DNA of 64,000 nucleotides from Lewinellaceae bacterium SD302. Lineage in GTDB: Bacteria > Bacteroidota > Bacteroidia > Chitinophagales > Saprospiraceae. Location: assembly GCA_002591745.1 (NCBI GenBank), contig PDLQ01000001.1:248001-312000 (forward strand), read 5' to 3'. Shown in pieces: positions 17,764-26,755 of this stretch (the stretch's first letter is position 1; every line of letters starts with the position of its first letter). The notes beneath the pieces were generated by a model, which was given only the letters and a program-made list of their open reading frames with translations, had not been told where the DNA came from and searched no databases. The position numbers and the translations under genes were made by a program.

Positions 17764-18213
17764 CAAGAACTACAACAACACCTCCGGACCAAAGACCAGA
17801 TCTCCTTTACGTTGCCCGATGGCAAACGGGTGCCGGCCCACTACCACGTTACCGAGGTAGGAGAGATCAATAAACGATTTATCGACTGTGGAGGCACGCT
17901 GCGTGAAGAAACCGTGGTGAGCTTACAACTCTGGTCCTCCTTCGATTACAATCACCGACTACACCCGGAAAAGCTCAGTCAGATCATCGATCTGAGTCGG
18001 GAAAAACTGAATATCGGTAATCACGAGATCGAAGTAGAATACCAGGGTGACACCATTGGTAAGTATGGTCTGGAAGTTGGGCCGGACGGTAACTTCAAAC
18101 TGACGACCAAAACTACGGCCTGCCTGGCCTTGGAAGAATGTGGTATTCCCGTAGTCGCTACCGCGGATAAGGCAATCAAGGGCAGCTGTACGCCGGGTGG
18201 CGGTTGCTGTTAG
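17755..18213 (+). CDS. DUF6428 family protein of the arsenic operon
   Basis: A 152-residue protein with HYHVTEVGEINKRFIDCGGT and VSLQLWSSFDYNHRLHPEKL, the hallmark segments of DUF6428, a family found beside arsR in Bacteroidota arsenic loci. The tail CTPGGGCC is cysteine-rich and could bind As(III); this is inference. No ATG is available between the upstream in-frame stop (17728) and the conserved region, so a TTG at 17755 is taken as start. It overlaps the dispersed motif copy, and its end lies 20 bases before arsR. Confidence 0.8.
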   Translation: MLVQELQQHLRTKDQISFTLPDGKRVPAHYHVTEVGEINKRFIDCGGTLREETVVSLQLWSSFDYNHRLHPEKLSQIIDLSREKLNIGNHEIEVEYQGDTIGKYGLEVGPDGNFKLTTKTTACLALEECGIPVVATADKAIKGSCTPGGGCC

Positions 18214-18233
18214 AAGCAAAATATAACCATGTT

Positions 18234-18566
18234 ATGGGAGTAACCAAGAGTGAAATTTATACGGACCAGCAGAATGAACTGGCTACGATCCTGAAGGCCA
18301 TCGGTCATCCGGCCCGGCTGGCGATCATCGAGCAATTACTGGAAACCAATGCTTGTATCTGTGGCGATTTTAGTCGCGAGATCGGCCTGGCACAACCTAC
18401 GATCAGCAGGCACCTGAAGGAACTGAAAAACATCGGTATCATTCAGGGGGATGTGGAAGGAAGCAGTATTTGCTATTGTATCAATCCGACCAGATGGTAT
18501 GAGATTCAACAACGGCTCGTTGGCTTTTTCGGGCGATTTTACGGTGATGATAAAAACTGTTGCTAA
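18234..18566 (+). CDS. arsR: ArsR-family arsenic-responsive repressor
   Basis: The start at ATG 18234 (MGVTKSEIYT) gives a 110-residue winged-helix protein; an earlier TTG would overlap DUF6428. The ArsR core reads AIGHPARLAIIEQLLE, then a CxC pair in NACICGDFS and the recognition helix QPTISRHLKELK. The CxC pair matches the As(III) site position of ArsR, and a terminal CysCys may add ligands. It is the likely binder of the palindrome at 17629-17644 and would repress its own operon until As(III) binds. It shares a TAATG stop/start overlap with the next gene. Confidence 0.9.
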   Translation: MGVTKSEIYTDQQNELATILKAIGHPARLAIIEQLLETNACICGDFSREIGLAQPTISRHLKELKNIGIIQGDVEGSSICYCINPTRWYEIQQRLVGFFGRFYGDDKNCC

Positions 18567-19162
18567 TGCTGGAACTACAAATTGCCAAACTGACCAAAGA
18601 TGCCGGGCAAATTAGCCCGGACCGTCGTAAACTGTTGGAATCGATAGCTGCCAAGATATTGGAATCTGACAATTTGCCGGCCCTGAACTTCATCTGTACC
18701 CACAACTCCCGAAGGAGTCAACTGGCGCAGGTGTGGGCGAAAACTGCGGCGCATTACGCTGGCTTTAGCGGGATTGAGTGCTACTCAGGTGGTACGGAAG
18801 CAACTCGCGTTCCGAATGCAACTCTGGACGCACTACGTAAACAGGGATTTATAATTGGTAAACGCGGAGACGGAAACGAACCGCTATCCGTTTCTTATGC
18901 TCCGGATGCGCCCGAACTGGAATTGTTTTCTAAAAAGTTCGATCATCCTGCTAATCCCGATCGTGGCTTCCTGGCATTGATGACTTGTAGCGATGCCGCC
19001 GACAATTGCCCTTTCGTACCGGGCAGTAACGGACGCTTTGCCCTGACTTACCAAGACCCTAAAGTATCCGACGGGACGCCCGAAGAAGCGGCCACTTACC
19101 TGGAGCGTGCCGACCAAATCGGCCGGGAGATGATCTATCTATTCAACTTGCTGAAAAGGTGA
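18566..19162 (+). CDS. arsC: Arsenate reductase of the low-molecular-weight tyrosine phosphatase type
   Basis: The ATG at 18566 overlaps the arsR stop. The 198-residue protein has the phosphatase loop FICTHNSRRSQLAQVW (CX5R-like, Cys near residue 36) and YSGGTEATRVPNATLDALRKQG, as in thioredoxin-coupled ArsC enzymes. MTCSDAADNCPFVPG contains two further cysteines that could complete the relay reducing As(V) to As(III). Operon position supports arsenate reduction rather than protein dephosphorylation. Confidence 0.86.
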   Translation: MLELQIAKLTKDAGQISPDRRKLLESIAAKILESDNLPALNFICTHNSRRSQLAQVWAKTAAHYAGFSGIECYSGGTEATRVPNATLDALRKQGFIIGKRGDGNEPLSVSYAPDAPELELFSKKFDHPANPDRGFLALMTCSDAADNCPFVPGSNGRFALTYQDPKVSDGTPEEAATYLERADQIGREMIYLFNLLKR

Positions 19163-19336
19163 GAAATACCTGGCTGAATTCATCGGTACCTACGCCCTGG
19201 TATTTTGCGGCACCGGAGCCATCGTGATCGACGCCGTTAGTGGCGGAACCGTGGGACTATTGGGTGTCGCCCTTTCTTCGGGATGATCGTCTGGAAATAT
19301 CGGGACGTGGGTTTTGTTGTCAACTTCCGGGGATGA
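19161..19336 (+). pseudogene. Decayed MIP/aquaporin remnant (arsenite channel type)
   Basis: Immediately after arsC, 41 codons read EKYLAEFIGTYALVFCGTG, then AIVIDAVSGGTVG and GVALSSG, before a stop at 19284. This is the first helix region of MIP-family channels, which in many Bacteroidota arsenic operons follow arsC and let As(III) leave the cell. There is no start codon in frame (an in-frame TGA lies just upstream). The following bases resemble the next MIP segment only after frame changes, and both NPA-containing halves are lost. Confidence 0.7.
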
Positions 19337-19641
19337 TCCGGATGATTAGTCGATTTATGGCTAACAAAGTAGCTATGTTAGTATAGCTTGTTAGTGCCCT
19401 TGATTTTTTGAACTTGCTTGCTGAGAGTTGGGTTAAGAAACTCCTATAGATATTCAAGATTCTGGATTTCAGGTTCGAGACTGCAGATTTTATTCAACCT
19501 CCTCCCAAGATCGTAAAATGCTAGGGCAAGGAGGTTGGTTGACAAGCCAAGTGAACCATGTCACGCTAAAACCACCTTTTACCTCATCCGAGAACCTTTG
19601 TCACCTCTATTTGTCTTGTTTTAAACTTTACTACTCAACAC
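19337..19641. other. Intergenic region upstream of the response regulator
   Basis: No gene is seen in about 305 bases. It contains a GCTACTTTG-family copy (19359-19377) and an inverted repeat CAACCTCCT / AGGAGGTTG (19495-19503 and 19529-19537), a perfect 9-bp stem with a 25-base loop. Confidence 0.5.
19359..19377 (-). repeat. GCTACTTTG-family motif copy
   Basis: The plus strand reads GGCTAACAAAGTAGCTATG, directly after the decayed aquaporin. Confidence 0.7.
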
Positions 19642-20325
19642 ATGCTTAGAATACTGCTGGTAGAAGACGAAGAGAACATCCGCGAAACCGTAAAGCTGAA
19701 CTTCGAATTGGAAAACTACGAGGTCGTGGCAACGGCTAATGGTCGCCAGGCTATTAAATTAGCTAATGAGCAACACTTCGACGTTATGGTCTTCGACGTC
19801 ATGCTCCCCGAGGTGGACGGCTTTCAGATATGCGAGCAAATCCGCCTGACTAATCGGGAGACGCCCATCATTTTCCTGACTGCTAAGGACACCCCCCAAG
19901 ACCGTATCCTTGGCCTGAAAAAGGGAGCCGATGATTACCTCACCAAGCCATTCGTATTCGAAGAGTTAATGCTACGGGTACGCCGCCTAATTGAACGGAC
20001 GAGTAAATCTCCCGAAGTTCAGCTGGAACGTTTCACCTTTGGCAACAATAACGTTAACTTCGCCACCTTTGAAGCCAAGGGCAACCCGGGCACCTTCATG
20101 CTCACCAAGAAGGAAGCCATGCTGCTAAAATTGCTGACCGAAAGAAGGGGAGAAGTGGTAAGTCGCCAGCAAATCCTGCAATCCGTTTGGGGTTACGACG
20201 TTTATCCCAGTACGCGGACCATCGATAACTTCATTCTTTCTTTCCGGAAGTACTTTGAAGAGGACCCGAAAAACCCGCGGCATTTCCTCTCCGTACGTGG
20301 AGTAGGCTATAAGTTTATGGAGTGA
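19642..20325 (+). CDS. OmpR/PhoB-family response regulator, orphan
   Basis: A 227-residue two-domain regulator. The receiver has the acidic pair in [10 protein letters not shown], the phospho-acceptor Asp in [14 protein letters not shown], Thr in IIFLTAKD and Lys in DDYLTKPF. The C-terminal winged helix has [20 protein letters not shown] and [16 protein letters not shown]. No histidine kinase gene is in the window, so the partner must be encoded elsewhere. A strong inverted repeat follows the stop. Confidence 0.93.
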   Translation: MLRILLVEDEENIRETVKLNFELENYEVVATANGRQAIKLANEQHFDVMVFDVMLPEVDGFQICEQIRLTNRETPIIFLTAKDTPQDRILGLKKGADDYLTKPFVFEELMLRVRRLIERTSKSPEVQLERFTFGNNNVNFATFEAKGNPGTFMLTKKEAMLLKLLTERRGEVVSRQQILQSVWGYDVYPSTRTIDNFILSFRKYFEEDPKNPRHFLSVRGVGYKFME

Positions 20326-20352
20326 TTCGGTCCTTAAGTCTAACGGTCTTAT

Positions 20353-20414
20353 GGTCTTAGGGGCTTACGGTCTTACTGCTCTAGCAAGTTGTAGGACCGT
20401 AAGCCCCTAAGACC
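20353..20414. repeat. Perfect 20-bp inverted repeat built of iterated words
   Basis: GGTCTTAGGGGCTTACGGTC (20353-20372) and its exact reverse complement (20395-20414) surround a 22-base loop; TAC/GTA adds three more pairs. The flanks repeat the word GGTCTTA or TAAGACC several times. It lies between the response regulator and the vWA-like gene and may act as a terminator, though the T-run is absent. Confidence 0.8.
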
Positions 20415-20451
20415 GTAGAACTGTAAGACCGCGAGACCTCAAGACTGTTAA

Positions 20452-22545
20452 ATGCAAGGACTTACTTTTGAATACCCCGTCTGGTACCTTATCCTCTGCG
20501 GATTGGTCGGTCTGGCCGTTGCCACCGGACTTTATTACCGGGATACTACTTTCAAGGAACAACCCAATTGGCTACGCTGGTTAATGGGCGGATTACGCTT
20601 CCTGGCCTATTCAGCCATTGCCGCTTTGCTGCTGACACCGTTGCTGAAGTATTTGCAGACGGAACAGCAGGACCCCATCATCGTACTTGTACAGGATGCC
20701 TCCGAAAGTATCGGTATGGCTACGGATACGGTTACTTATCGACAGGCCTGGAACCAACTGAATAGTGAACTAGGGAGTAACTATGAAGTAGTGAATTATC
20801 GTTTTGGCGATGTTTTTCGCGAAGCAGAAAGTGATGAAAGCTTCGGCGACAAACGCACCAACCTGAGTGACGCCCTGAGGGAAATCAGCGATCTTTACAG
20901 TAATCAGAATCTCGGTGCGGTTATACTCGCTTCCGACGGAATTTATAACGAAGGGGCCAATCCGGCTTACAGCCAATTGCAGATCAAAGCACCGATCTAT
21001 ACCGTGGGATTGGGAGATACTACCCAACGGCGAGACTTATTGATCCGCCGGGTCTTTCACAATAAAATCGCTTACCTGGACGACAGTTTTAGCTTGCAGG
21101 TTGATGTCAGTGCCCGCAACGCTGCCGGATCAGCTACCCGCCTGTCCGTCAGTCGCATTACGACCAGTGGCCGACAGGAATTACAGACCGAAACCATCAA
21201 TATCGAAGACAATGATTTCTTCACCACCCGGGAAGTTATCATCGAAGCCGATCAGCCCGGCGTTCAGCGTTACCGCATCTCAGTTTCGGGTATAGGCGAC
21301 GAGGTAAGCCAAGCCAATAACAGTCGAGACATTTTCGTAGACATACTCGATGCCCGCCAGCAGATCCTTATTCTGGCCAACGCTCCTCATCCGGACGTTA
21401 CGGCCATCAAGCAGGCATTGCTTTCTGGAAAAAACAACGAAGTTTCAGTTGATTACGCCGCCAAGTTCGCGGGCAATCTGCGCGACTATGATTTGGTGAT
21501 TTTACATGATCTGCCCTCATCAAAGAATAGCATCAGTCCGTTGCTTGCTCAGGCTCGTGATTTGAAGAAACCACTTTGGTTCATAATCGGGGAAGCTACT
21601 GTGCCCGGTCAATTCAATGCAGCTCAGGACTTATTGAGTTACCGTAAACAGGGTAATAGTGGTAATCAGGTCAGTGGGAAAGTGCTTCCTGGTTTTGGCC
21701 TGTTTACGCTAAGCGATGAACTTCGATCCGGTTTGGGGCAGTTTCCACCGGTCAATGCACCTTTCGGAGAATTCCAGGCCAAGGCCGGAGCCGACGTCAT
21801 GCTCATGCAGCGAGTCGGTCGGGTAGATACCGAATACCCCTTACTGACCCTCGGAGAAAGCAATGGTGCCCGCACCGGCGTACTCTCCGCTACGGGTATC
21901 TGGCAATGGCGCCTTTTCGATTATCTCGACCGTGGCAACCATGAACTCTATAACGAACTGATCAGCCAGGTCACCCAGTACCTCAGTATACAGGAAGATA
22001 AGAGGCGTTTCCGGGTCAGTGTGGCCGAGAGCCTGTTCGATGAGAACGAACCCGTTCAACTCGACGCTGAACTCTACAATAATAGCTACGAACTCATCAA
22101 TGACCCGGATGCGAATATTGTCGTCACGGATGAAGACGGTCGCGACTACAACTATACTTTTACGCGTACCTCCAATGCTTACACCCTCAATGCGGGAATC
22201 CTGCCAGTGGGCAATTACCGCTTCCGAGCGTCTACTTCTCCCAACGGTGAATTATTGACCTATAACGGGCAGTTCAGCGTTCAGAGCGTAGACGTAGAGC
22301 GCTTTGCACTGGAAGCGGATCATGGAATGCTTCGATTGCTGAGCGATCGGTACGGTGGGGAGTTTTTGTTACCCGCTGACCTTGCTACTTTGCCAGTCCA
22401 ACTAGCGGATCGTGGTACGGTGAAACCTATTTTATTCCAGACCGTTACAACCCGTTCCATTATCAACCTGAAGTGGATATTCTTCCTGCTCTTCGGGCTG
22501 TTGGCGGCGGAATGGTTTATGCGGAGATACTTTGGGGGGTACTAA
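20452..22545 (+). CDS. Large vWA-like membrane protein
   Basis: The 697-residue protein has two N-terminal helices (about 10-27 and 43-62, LMGGLRFLAYSAIAALLLTPLL). A von Willebrand A-like segment follows, starting IIVLVQDASESIGMATD, with AVILASDGIYNEG as second motif, then several beta-sandwich parts. One helix near 672-690 (WIFFLLFGLLAAEWFM) closes it. The layout is that of Bacteroidota BatA/DUF4159-neighbour membrane proteins, whose role is unclear. The metal site DxSxS reads DASES, so it is plausibly intact. A GCTACTTTG-family copy lies in the coding sequence at 22381. Confidence 0.65.
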   Translation: MQGLTFEYPVWYLILCGLVGLAVATGLYYRDTTFKEQPNWLRWLMGGLRFLAYSAIAALLLTPLLKYLQTEQQDPIIVLVQDASESIGMATDTVTYRQAWNQLNSELGSNYEVVNYRFGDVFREAESDESFGDKRTNLSDALREISDLYSNQNLGAVILASDGIYNEGANPAYSQLQIKAPIYTVGLGDTTQRRDLLIRRVFHNKIAYLDDSFSLQVDVSARNAAGSATRLSVSRITTSGRQELQTETINIEDNDFFTTREVIIEADQPGVQRYRISVSGIGDEVSQANNSRDIFVDILDARQQILILANAPHPDVTAIKQALLSGKNNEVSVDYAAKFAGNLRDYDLVILHDLPSSKNSISPLLAQARDLKKPLWFIIGEATVPGQFNAAQDLLSYRKQGNSGNQVSGKVLPGFGLFTLSDELRSGLGQFPPVNAPFGEFQAKAGADVMLMQRVGRVDTEYPLLTLGESNGARTGVLSATGIWQWRLFDYLDRGNHELYNELISQVTQYLSIQEDKRRFRVSVAESLFDENEPVQLDAELYNNSYELINDPDANIVVTDEDGRDYNYTFTRTSNAYTLNAGILPVGNYRFRASTSPNGELLTYNGQFSVQSVDVERFALEADHGMLRLLSDRYGGEFLLPADLATLPVQLADRGTVKPILFQTVTTRSIINLKWIFFLLFGLLAAEWFMRRYFGGY
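22381..22399 (+). repeat. GCTACTTTG-family copy inside a gene
   Basis: CTTGCTACTTTGCCAGTCC, translated as LATLPV near the C-terminal end of the vWA-like protein. Confidence 0.6.
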
Positions 22546-22664
22546 GTCTACAGCAGCACCCATGGTCAGCTTGGTGATAAGTCCACGTGCGGCAATGCCC
22601 TAATCGACCTGGCGATCTCCAAGGGCCGTTGGTAGTTTCCGCAACCCGTTCTTTATCTTACGGC

Positions 22665-24218
22665 ATGAAACTTACCCAACTCATATTTCTCTTCCTATTC
22701 TCTTTGTCCCTTTTGGCCCAGGTAGATCCAGCCCCGGATCGCCGCGCCGACGAAGGGGAAGGACCTTACCCTCAACTCATTATTCGTGGGGCCACCGTTA
22801 TTCGGGGTAATGGTGCACCGCCGCAAGGACCGGTGGACGTGGTCGTGGAGGAGAACCAGATCGTTTCCGTGCGTTCCGTGGGCTACCCGGGTGTGCCGAT
22901 CAAAGACAGCAGTCGTCCGAAGTTGAAAGAAGGCGGTCGGGAGATCGATGCTGAGGGAATGTATCTCTTGCCAGGTTTCGTGGACATGCACGGACACATT
23001 GGTGGCCGGGCCCAGGGAGCCGACGCGGAATACGTTTTCAAGCTCTGGATGGGCCACGGAATTACTACTATCAGGGAGCCGGGCAGTTTCAATGGACTGG
23101 ATTGGGTGCTGGACCATAAGTCCCGCAGCGCTGAGAACAAGATCGTTGCGCCTCGCATTGTCGCCTATACCGGTTTTGGTCAGGGACGTACGGAGGCTTT
23201 TAAGTCCGTGGAAGAAGTAGAGGAATGGGTGCGGGAAAACAAGCGGAAAGGTAGTGACGGTATCAAATTCTTCGGAGCCCGCCCGGAGTTCATGCAGGCA
23301 GCTTTGTCCCTGAACAAGGAAATCGGACTGGGTTCGGCCTGCCACCACGCCCAGCTGGATGTAGCCCGCTGGAATGTGCTTGCCTCAGCCAATGCTGGCC
23401 TGACGACAATGGAACACTGGTACGGCCTGCCCGAAGCTTTGTTTGCCGATAAGACTATCCAGCATTATCCGGTCGACTACAACTACAACAACGAACAGCA
23501 TCGCTTTGGTGAAGCGGGGCGTCTTTGGGAGCAAGCCGCCGCACCCTTCAGTGAGCACTGGAATATGGTGATGGACAGTATGCTTGCCATGGACTTTACC
23601 ATCGACCCCACTTTTAATATCTATGATGCCAACCGCGACGTAATGCGCGCCCGCAACGCCGATTGGCACGAGGAATACACTTTGCCCAGCCTCTGGCAAT
23701 TCTACCAGCCCAGCCGGATCAGTCACGGCAGCTACTGGCACGCCTGGGGTACCGAGCAGGAAGTAAATTGGAAGCGCAATTACCAGCTCTGGATGACCTT
23801 CATTAATGAGTACAAGAACCGGGGCGGGCGCGTAACCGCGGGTTCGGACAGTGGCTTCATTTATCAGCTATACGGCTTCGGCTATATTCGTGAACTGGAA
23901 CTGCTACGCGAAGCCGGCTTTCACCCCCTGGAAGTATTCCGCAGTGCCAGTCTTTACGGGGCTGAAGCCCTGGGTATGGACCAGGAGATCGGCACCATCG
24001 AAGCTGGCAAGTTGGCCGATATGATCCTGGTAGGAGAAAATCCGCTGGCTGATATCAAGACGCTCTACGGTACCGGAGTCATGCGGCTCACCGAAGATAA
24101 CGAGGTCACCCGCGAAGGCGGTGTCCGCTGGACAATAAAGGACGGGATAATTTATGATGCCGTGCAACTGCGGGAAGACGTAAAGGAAATGGTACGGGAG
24201 GCGCGGCGACCGGATTAA
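22665..24218 (+). CDS. Secreted amidohydrolase-family metal enzyme
   Basis: The start at ATG 22665 gives a signal peptide (MKLTQLIFLFLFSLSLLAQ); an upstream GTG adds an unlikely tail. The 517-residue protein has the amidohydrolase barrel motifs: the first metal ligands in LPGFVDMHGHIGG, then SACHHAQLD, TTMEHWYG and the C-terminal Asp in TAGSDSGFIY. LGTIE-type ending GTIEAGKLADMILVGENPL is typical. Substrate is not predictable; relatives include imidazolonepropionase- and dipeptidase-like enzymes. It is convergent with the haem receptor gene. Confidence 0.85.
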   Translation: MKLTQLIFLFLFSLSLLAQVDPAPDRRADEGEGPYPQLIIRGATVIRGNGAPPQGPVDVVVEENQIVSVRSVGYPGVPIKDSSRPKLKEGGREIDAEGMYLLPGFVDMHGHIGGRAQGADAEYVFKLWMGHGITTIREPGSFNGLDWVLDHKSRSAENKIVAPRIVAYTGFGQGRTEAFKSVEEVEEWVRENKRKGSDGIKFFGARPEFMQAALSLNKEIGLGSACHHAQLDVARWNVLASANAGLTTMEHWYGLPEALFADKTIQHYPVDYNYNNEQHRFGEAGRLWEQAAAPFSEHWNMVMDSMLAMDFTIDPTFNIYDANRDVMRARNADWHEEYTLPSLWQFYQPSRISHGSYWHAWGTEQEVNWKRNYQLWMTFINEYKNRGGRVTAGSDSGFIYQLYGFGYIRELELLREAGFHPLEVFRSASLYGAEALGMDQEIGTIEAGKLADMILVGENPLADIKTLYGTGVMRLTEDNEVTREGGVRWTIKDGIIYDAVQLREDVKEMVREARRPD

Positions 24219-24224
24219 AATGCG

Positions 24225-24247
24225 AGTTAAAGTTTGCAACTTTAGCT
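24225..24247. terminator. Hairpin between convergent genes
   Basis: AGTTAAAGTT and AACTTTAGCT form a stem with one mismatch around a TGC loop. It lies just after the amidohydrolase stop, before the 3' end of the convergent TonB receptor gene. Confidence 0.5.
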
Positions 24248-24265
24248 GGTACTGATCGCCTCTCC

Positions 24266-24290
24266 GGTCCTTGGAGTTGAAGTAAAAAAC
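24266..24290. repeat. TCCTCGGAGTTGAAG-family copy
   Basis: GGTCCTTGGAGTTGAAGTAA, one of three related intergenic copies in the window (others at 34842 and 34886). Confidence 0.5.
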
Positions 24291-24312
24291 TACTATTGTG
24301 TTACCATCATAA

Positions 24313-26370
24313 TTACAAGTTTACCCCAACCCGCACAAAGAAATTTCGTCCGAAGGCCACCAACTGACTTCCTACCGCACCAGAATGTGCACCACCACCG
24401 GCTCCACTGGTAACGGCCACCCGCTGTTGATCAAACAGGTTTTTGATTCCAGCCCCAAGGGTGATTTTGCCCCGGTAAGATTGCTGTACGGTCAGGTCTA
24501 CCAAATGGAAATCTTCGATAAACCCCCGTTCTACTTCCTCCTCCAGGCCAATCGTATAGCGATCACGCCGACCTACGTAGCGGTGAACAATTCGAAAATC
24601 CATAAGCAGGGCATCGATGCGATAAGCCAGGGAGTTGCTCATTTCGGAAAGACCGATGAAACGATCAAGGGAGCTGTCTTCTTCATTAGCAGGATTGGAA
24701 AGCCGGGTATAAGCACCACCCAGGCGCAATTCAAGATTCTTAGCAGGACGAAAATTCATGCCCAGGTTAACCCCGTGGGTCTCGTACTCATCTAAATTTC
24801 CGTAGGTAAACTGCCCGGTGGTGTATTCAACCAGGGTAATGCGGTCACTGATTCGGTTATAAAACAAGGCTGCTTCGACACTCAGCCTGGCCGCTCTTTC
24901 GTCGCCCCCGCTTTGCCAGCTGAAATCGGCCCGTAGATTATGCGCACGTTCCGCGGCCAGGGTCTGACTTCCAACGATATAGTGGTTGATGTCGATGAAG
25001 TTGAAGAACAGTTCTTGCACCGAGGGGGCACGGAAACCCCGGGCGTAGCCGATCCGCCACTGCAAATTGGGTTTTGGTTGCCACAGTACGTTCAAGGCTG
25101 GGATCAATGGGTGGCTATAGCGGCTGTTGTAGCCACCCCGTAAATTGGCTTCGATGGTCCAGGCTGCGCCGGCTTGGTACTGCAAGTTGATCCATCCGGC
25201 CACGTTCAACAGATCGGGTTCGGTCTCATTCGTCGCCGTATCGAGTATCCGCCCTCCGGCTCCGCTTTCCCCGAAATACTCCAGGCCGAACCGCCCGCTG
25301 AAGGGGCCTTTACCTATCCGGCTGATACTCGTACGTAGCAGGGTGCCGGTGTAAACGGTCGTATCCTGGCCGAAAGCGACCTGGCTGGTGGTGTCCGGCT
25401 CAAAATCAAGGCGGCGGGTATCCTTGAGACGGTCGAAACGATTCAGGCCGGCAGTCGTTTGCCAGTACCACTTGTCGTTCAGCCAGTATTCTACGGATAA
25501 ATTATGATCCCGCCGCCGGGTAGTAAAGAATTGGTCATTAGCGTAGGGGCGAAAGACTGGGCGCCGTACCTCGTCGTAGATGATCAGTTCCTCGTTGAAG
25601 GCCCGGTATCCGTAACGAAAACTCAGTGAATCGGTCGGTCGGTAGCTCAGATTTACGTCGTAACCGAACTGATCCTTGGGATTCCAGGGAACCACCCTTT
25701 CCGAACGAGTGTTGCCCAGGGTGTCGATCTCCACTTCCCTAAACTCCCTCAGTTCATCAACGTTGGCAAAATCGGCCACGTACCGATTTATTCCACCGTC
25801 GATCTGAATCGGCCCGAACTTGCGGCCCAGCCGCGCGAACTGGTTTTCAATGCCAAAACTCTCCAGTTGCGCCCCGGCTTCGAAGTTCCAGGTATTGAGT
25901 TGGTGTTTTTTACTGATCAGATTGACCACCCCGCCGGAGGCATTACTACCGTATTGGGCAGATAGGCTACCCGTCACGATCTCCACCCGTTCGAACTGTG
26001 AGAGATTCAGTTGATTGAGATCGATGTTTCCGCCAAGCCGCCCAATCACGGGCACCCCGTCGATCATGATCTGTACGTTCTGGCCGCCGAGCCCCTGAAT
26101 GGATAGACCATTACCCAAAACGGGGTCACTGCTGATCTGCATATTCAACTGCTGTTGCAACACGTCAGACAAGGTGTTCAGCCCCCGCTGCTGCCACTCT
26201 TCAGCCTTAATGACTTCAATCCTGTGCACTGCCTCCTCAGCCGAGGTCGGGGCGTACTGGGCCGTGACGACTACGTCTTCCAGTGAAATACTCCAGGCGA
26301 GGGTGTCCTGTTCCTGCGCTAGTAGAAATCGACTCAATAGGAACAACACAAGTACGAATGGAAATCTCAT
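24313..26370 (-). CDS. hmuR: TonB-dependent receptor of the haem operon
   Basis: A 685-residue outer-membrane receptor. The signal peptide ends RFLLAQ, the plug has DVVVTAQYAPTSAEEAVHRI and QIMIDGVPVIGRLGG, and the barrel includes the typical segment WRIGYARGFRAPSVQELFFN ending VRVGVNL. It is the last gene of a minus-strand operon of haem uptake genes, so haem or a haemoprotein is the likely ligand; NPNL-type His residues were not mapped. TonB and energy proteins are not encoded nearby. Confidence 0.88.
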   Translation of the reverse strand: MRFPFVLVLFLLSRFLLAQEQDTLAWSISLEDVVVTAQYAPTSAEEAVHRIEVIKAEEWQQRGLNTLSDVLQQQLNMQISSDPVLGNGLSIQGLGGQNVQIMIDGVPVIGRLGGNIDLNQLNLSQFERVEIVTGSLSAQYGSNASGGVVNLISKKHQLNTWNFEAGAQLESFGIENQFARLGRKFGPIQIDGGINRYVADFANVDELREFREVEIDTLGNTRSERVVPWNPKDQFGYDVNLSYRPTDSLSFRYGYRAFNEELIIYDEVRRPVFRPYANDQFFTTRRRDHNLSVEYWLNDKWYWQTTAGLNRFDRLKDTRRLDFEPDTTSQVAFGQDTTVYTGTLLRTSISRIGKGPFSGRFGLEYFGESGAGGRILDTATNETEPDLLNVAGWINLQYQAGAAWTIEANLRGGYNSRYSHPLIPALNVLWQPKPNLQWRIGYARGFRAPSVQELFFNFIDINHYIVGSQTLAAERAHNLRADFSWQSGGDERAARLSVEAALFYNRISDRITLVEYTTGQFTYGNLDEYETHGVNLGMNFRPAKNLELRLGGAYTRLSNPANEEDSSLDRFIGLSEMSNSLAYRIDALLMDFRIVHRYVGRRDRYTIGLEEEVERGFIEDFHLVDLTVQQSYRGKITLGAGIKNLFDQQRVAVTSGAGGGAHSGAVGSQLVAFGRNFFVRVGVNL

Positions 26371-26377
26371 TTCGAAA

Positions 26378-26422
26378 TTTATCTATTGATTCGGGGGAAT
26401 ACTTTATCCCGAAATAGGAATA
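26378..26422 (-). other. Spacer hairpin before the TonB receptor gene
   Basis: ATTCGGG and CCCGAAT-like CCCGAAAT bracket GGAATACTTTAT in the 52-base spacer between the DUF6686 gene and the receptor. A 6-7 bp stem could adjust relative expression within the operon. Confidence 0.35.
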
Positions 26423-26755
26423 CTATTGATTACGAACCCGGTCACCGGCGGCGAGCAGCAGTAAGGTCTTTTGCAGCATATCGTCCAAACGTTCCAGATC
26501 CCGCAAGGAAAAAAGCAGACCGAAACCGGAATAGGGGCTATCTAGGTAAATGTCACGCATTACGGGCTTCTTCCGGCCGCGGTAGCGCAATAAATAGCGC
26601 GTTATCAGTTCAGCGAAGCCGGTAAAGTCTTCGTAAGTTTGGTTGACGAAAAAATTTCCGAAGGCGACCTGAAAGCAGCCACAACTGTTGCAGTATGCGA
26701 CATAGCCGTGGCAATCCTGATGGAAAATCCGGGGATGGTGTTGGTGCGCACTCAT
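26423..26755 (-). CDS. Small Cys/His-rich DUF6686-like protein in the haem operon
   Basis: A 110-residue protein without a signal peptide. The N-terminus is packed with potential metal or haem ligands (MSAHQHHPRIFHQDCHGYVA, then YCNSCGCFQVAFGNFF), followed by a helical part with RYRGRKKPVMRDIYL. This matches my recollection of DUF6686, a Bacteroidota family near haem and iron genes. It overlaps hmuS by four bases, so it is translationally coupled. A role in haem or iron handling in the cytoplasm is inference. Confidence 0.65.
   Translation of the reverse strand: MSAHQHHPRIFHQDCHGYVAYCNSCGCFQVAFGNFFVNQTYEDFTGFAELITRYLLRYRGRKKPVMRDIYLDSPYSGFGLLFSLRDLERLDDMLQKTLLLLAAGDRVRNQ

Noticed and set aside
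20340-20440. GGTCTTA words considered as CRISPR or an insertion-sequence end
   Set aside because: No regular spacing, no transposase and no target duplication.
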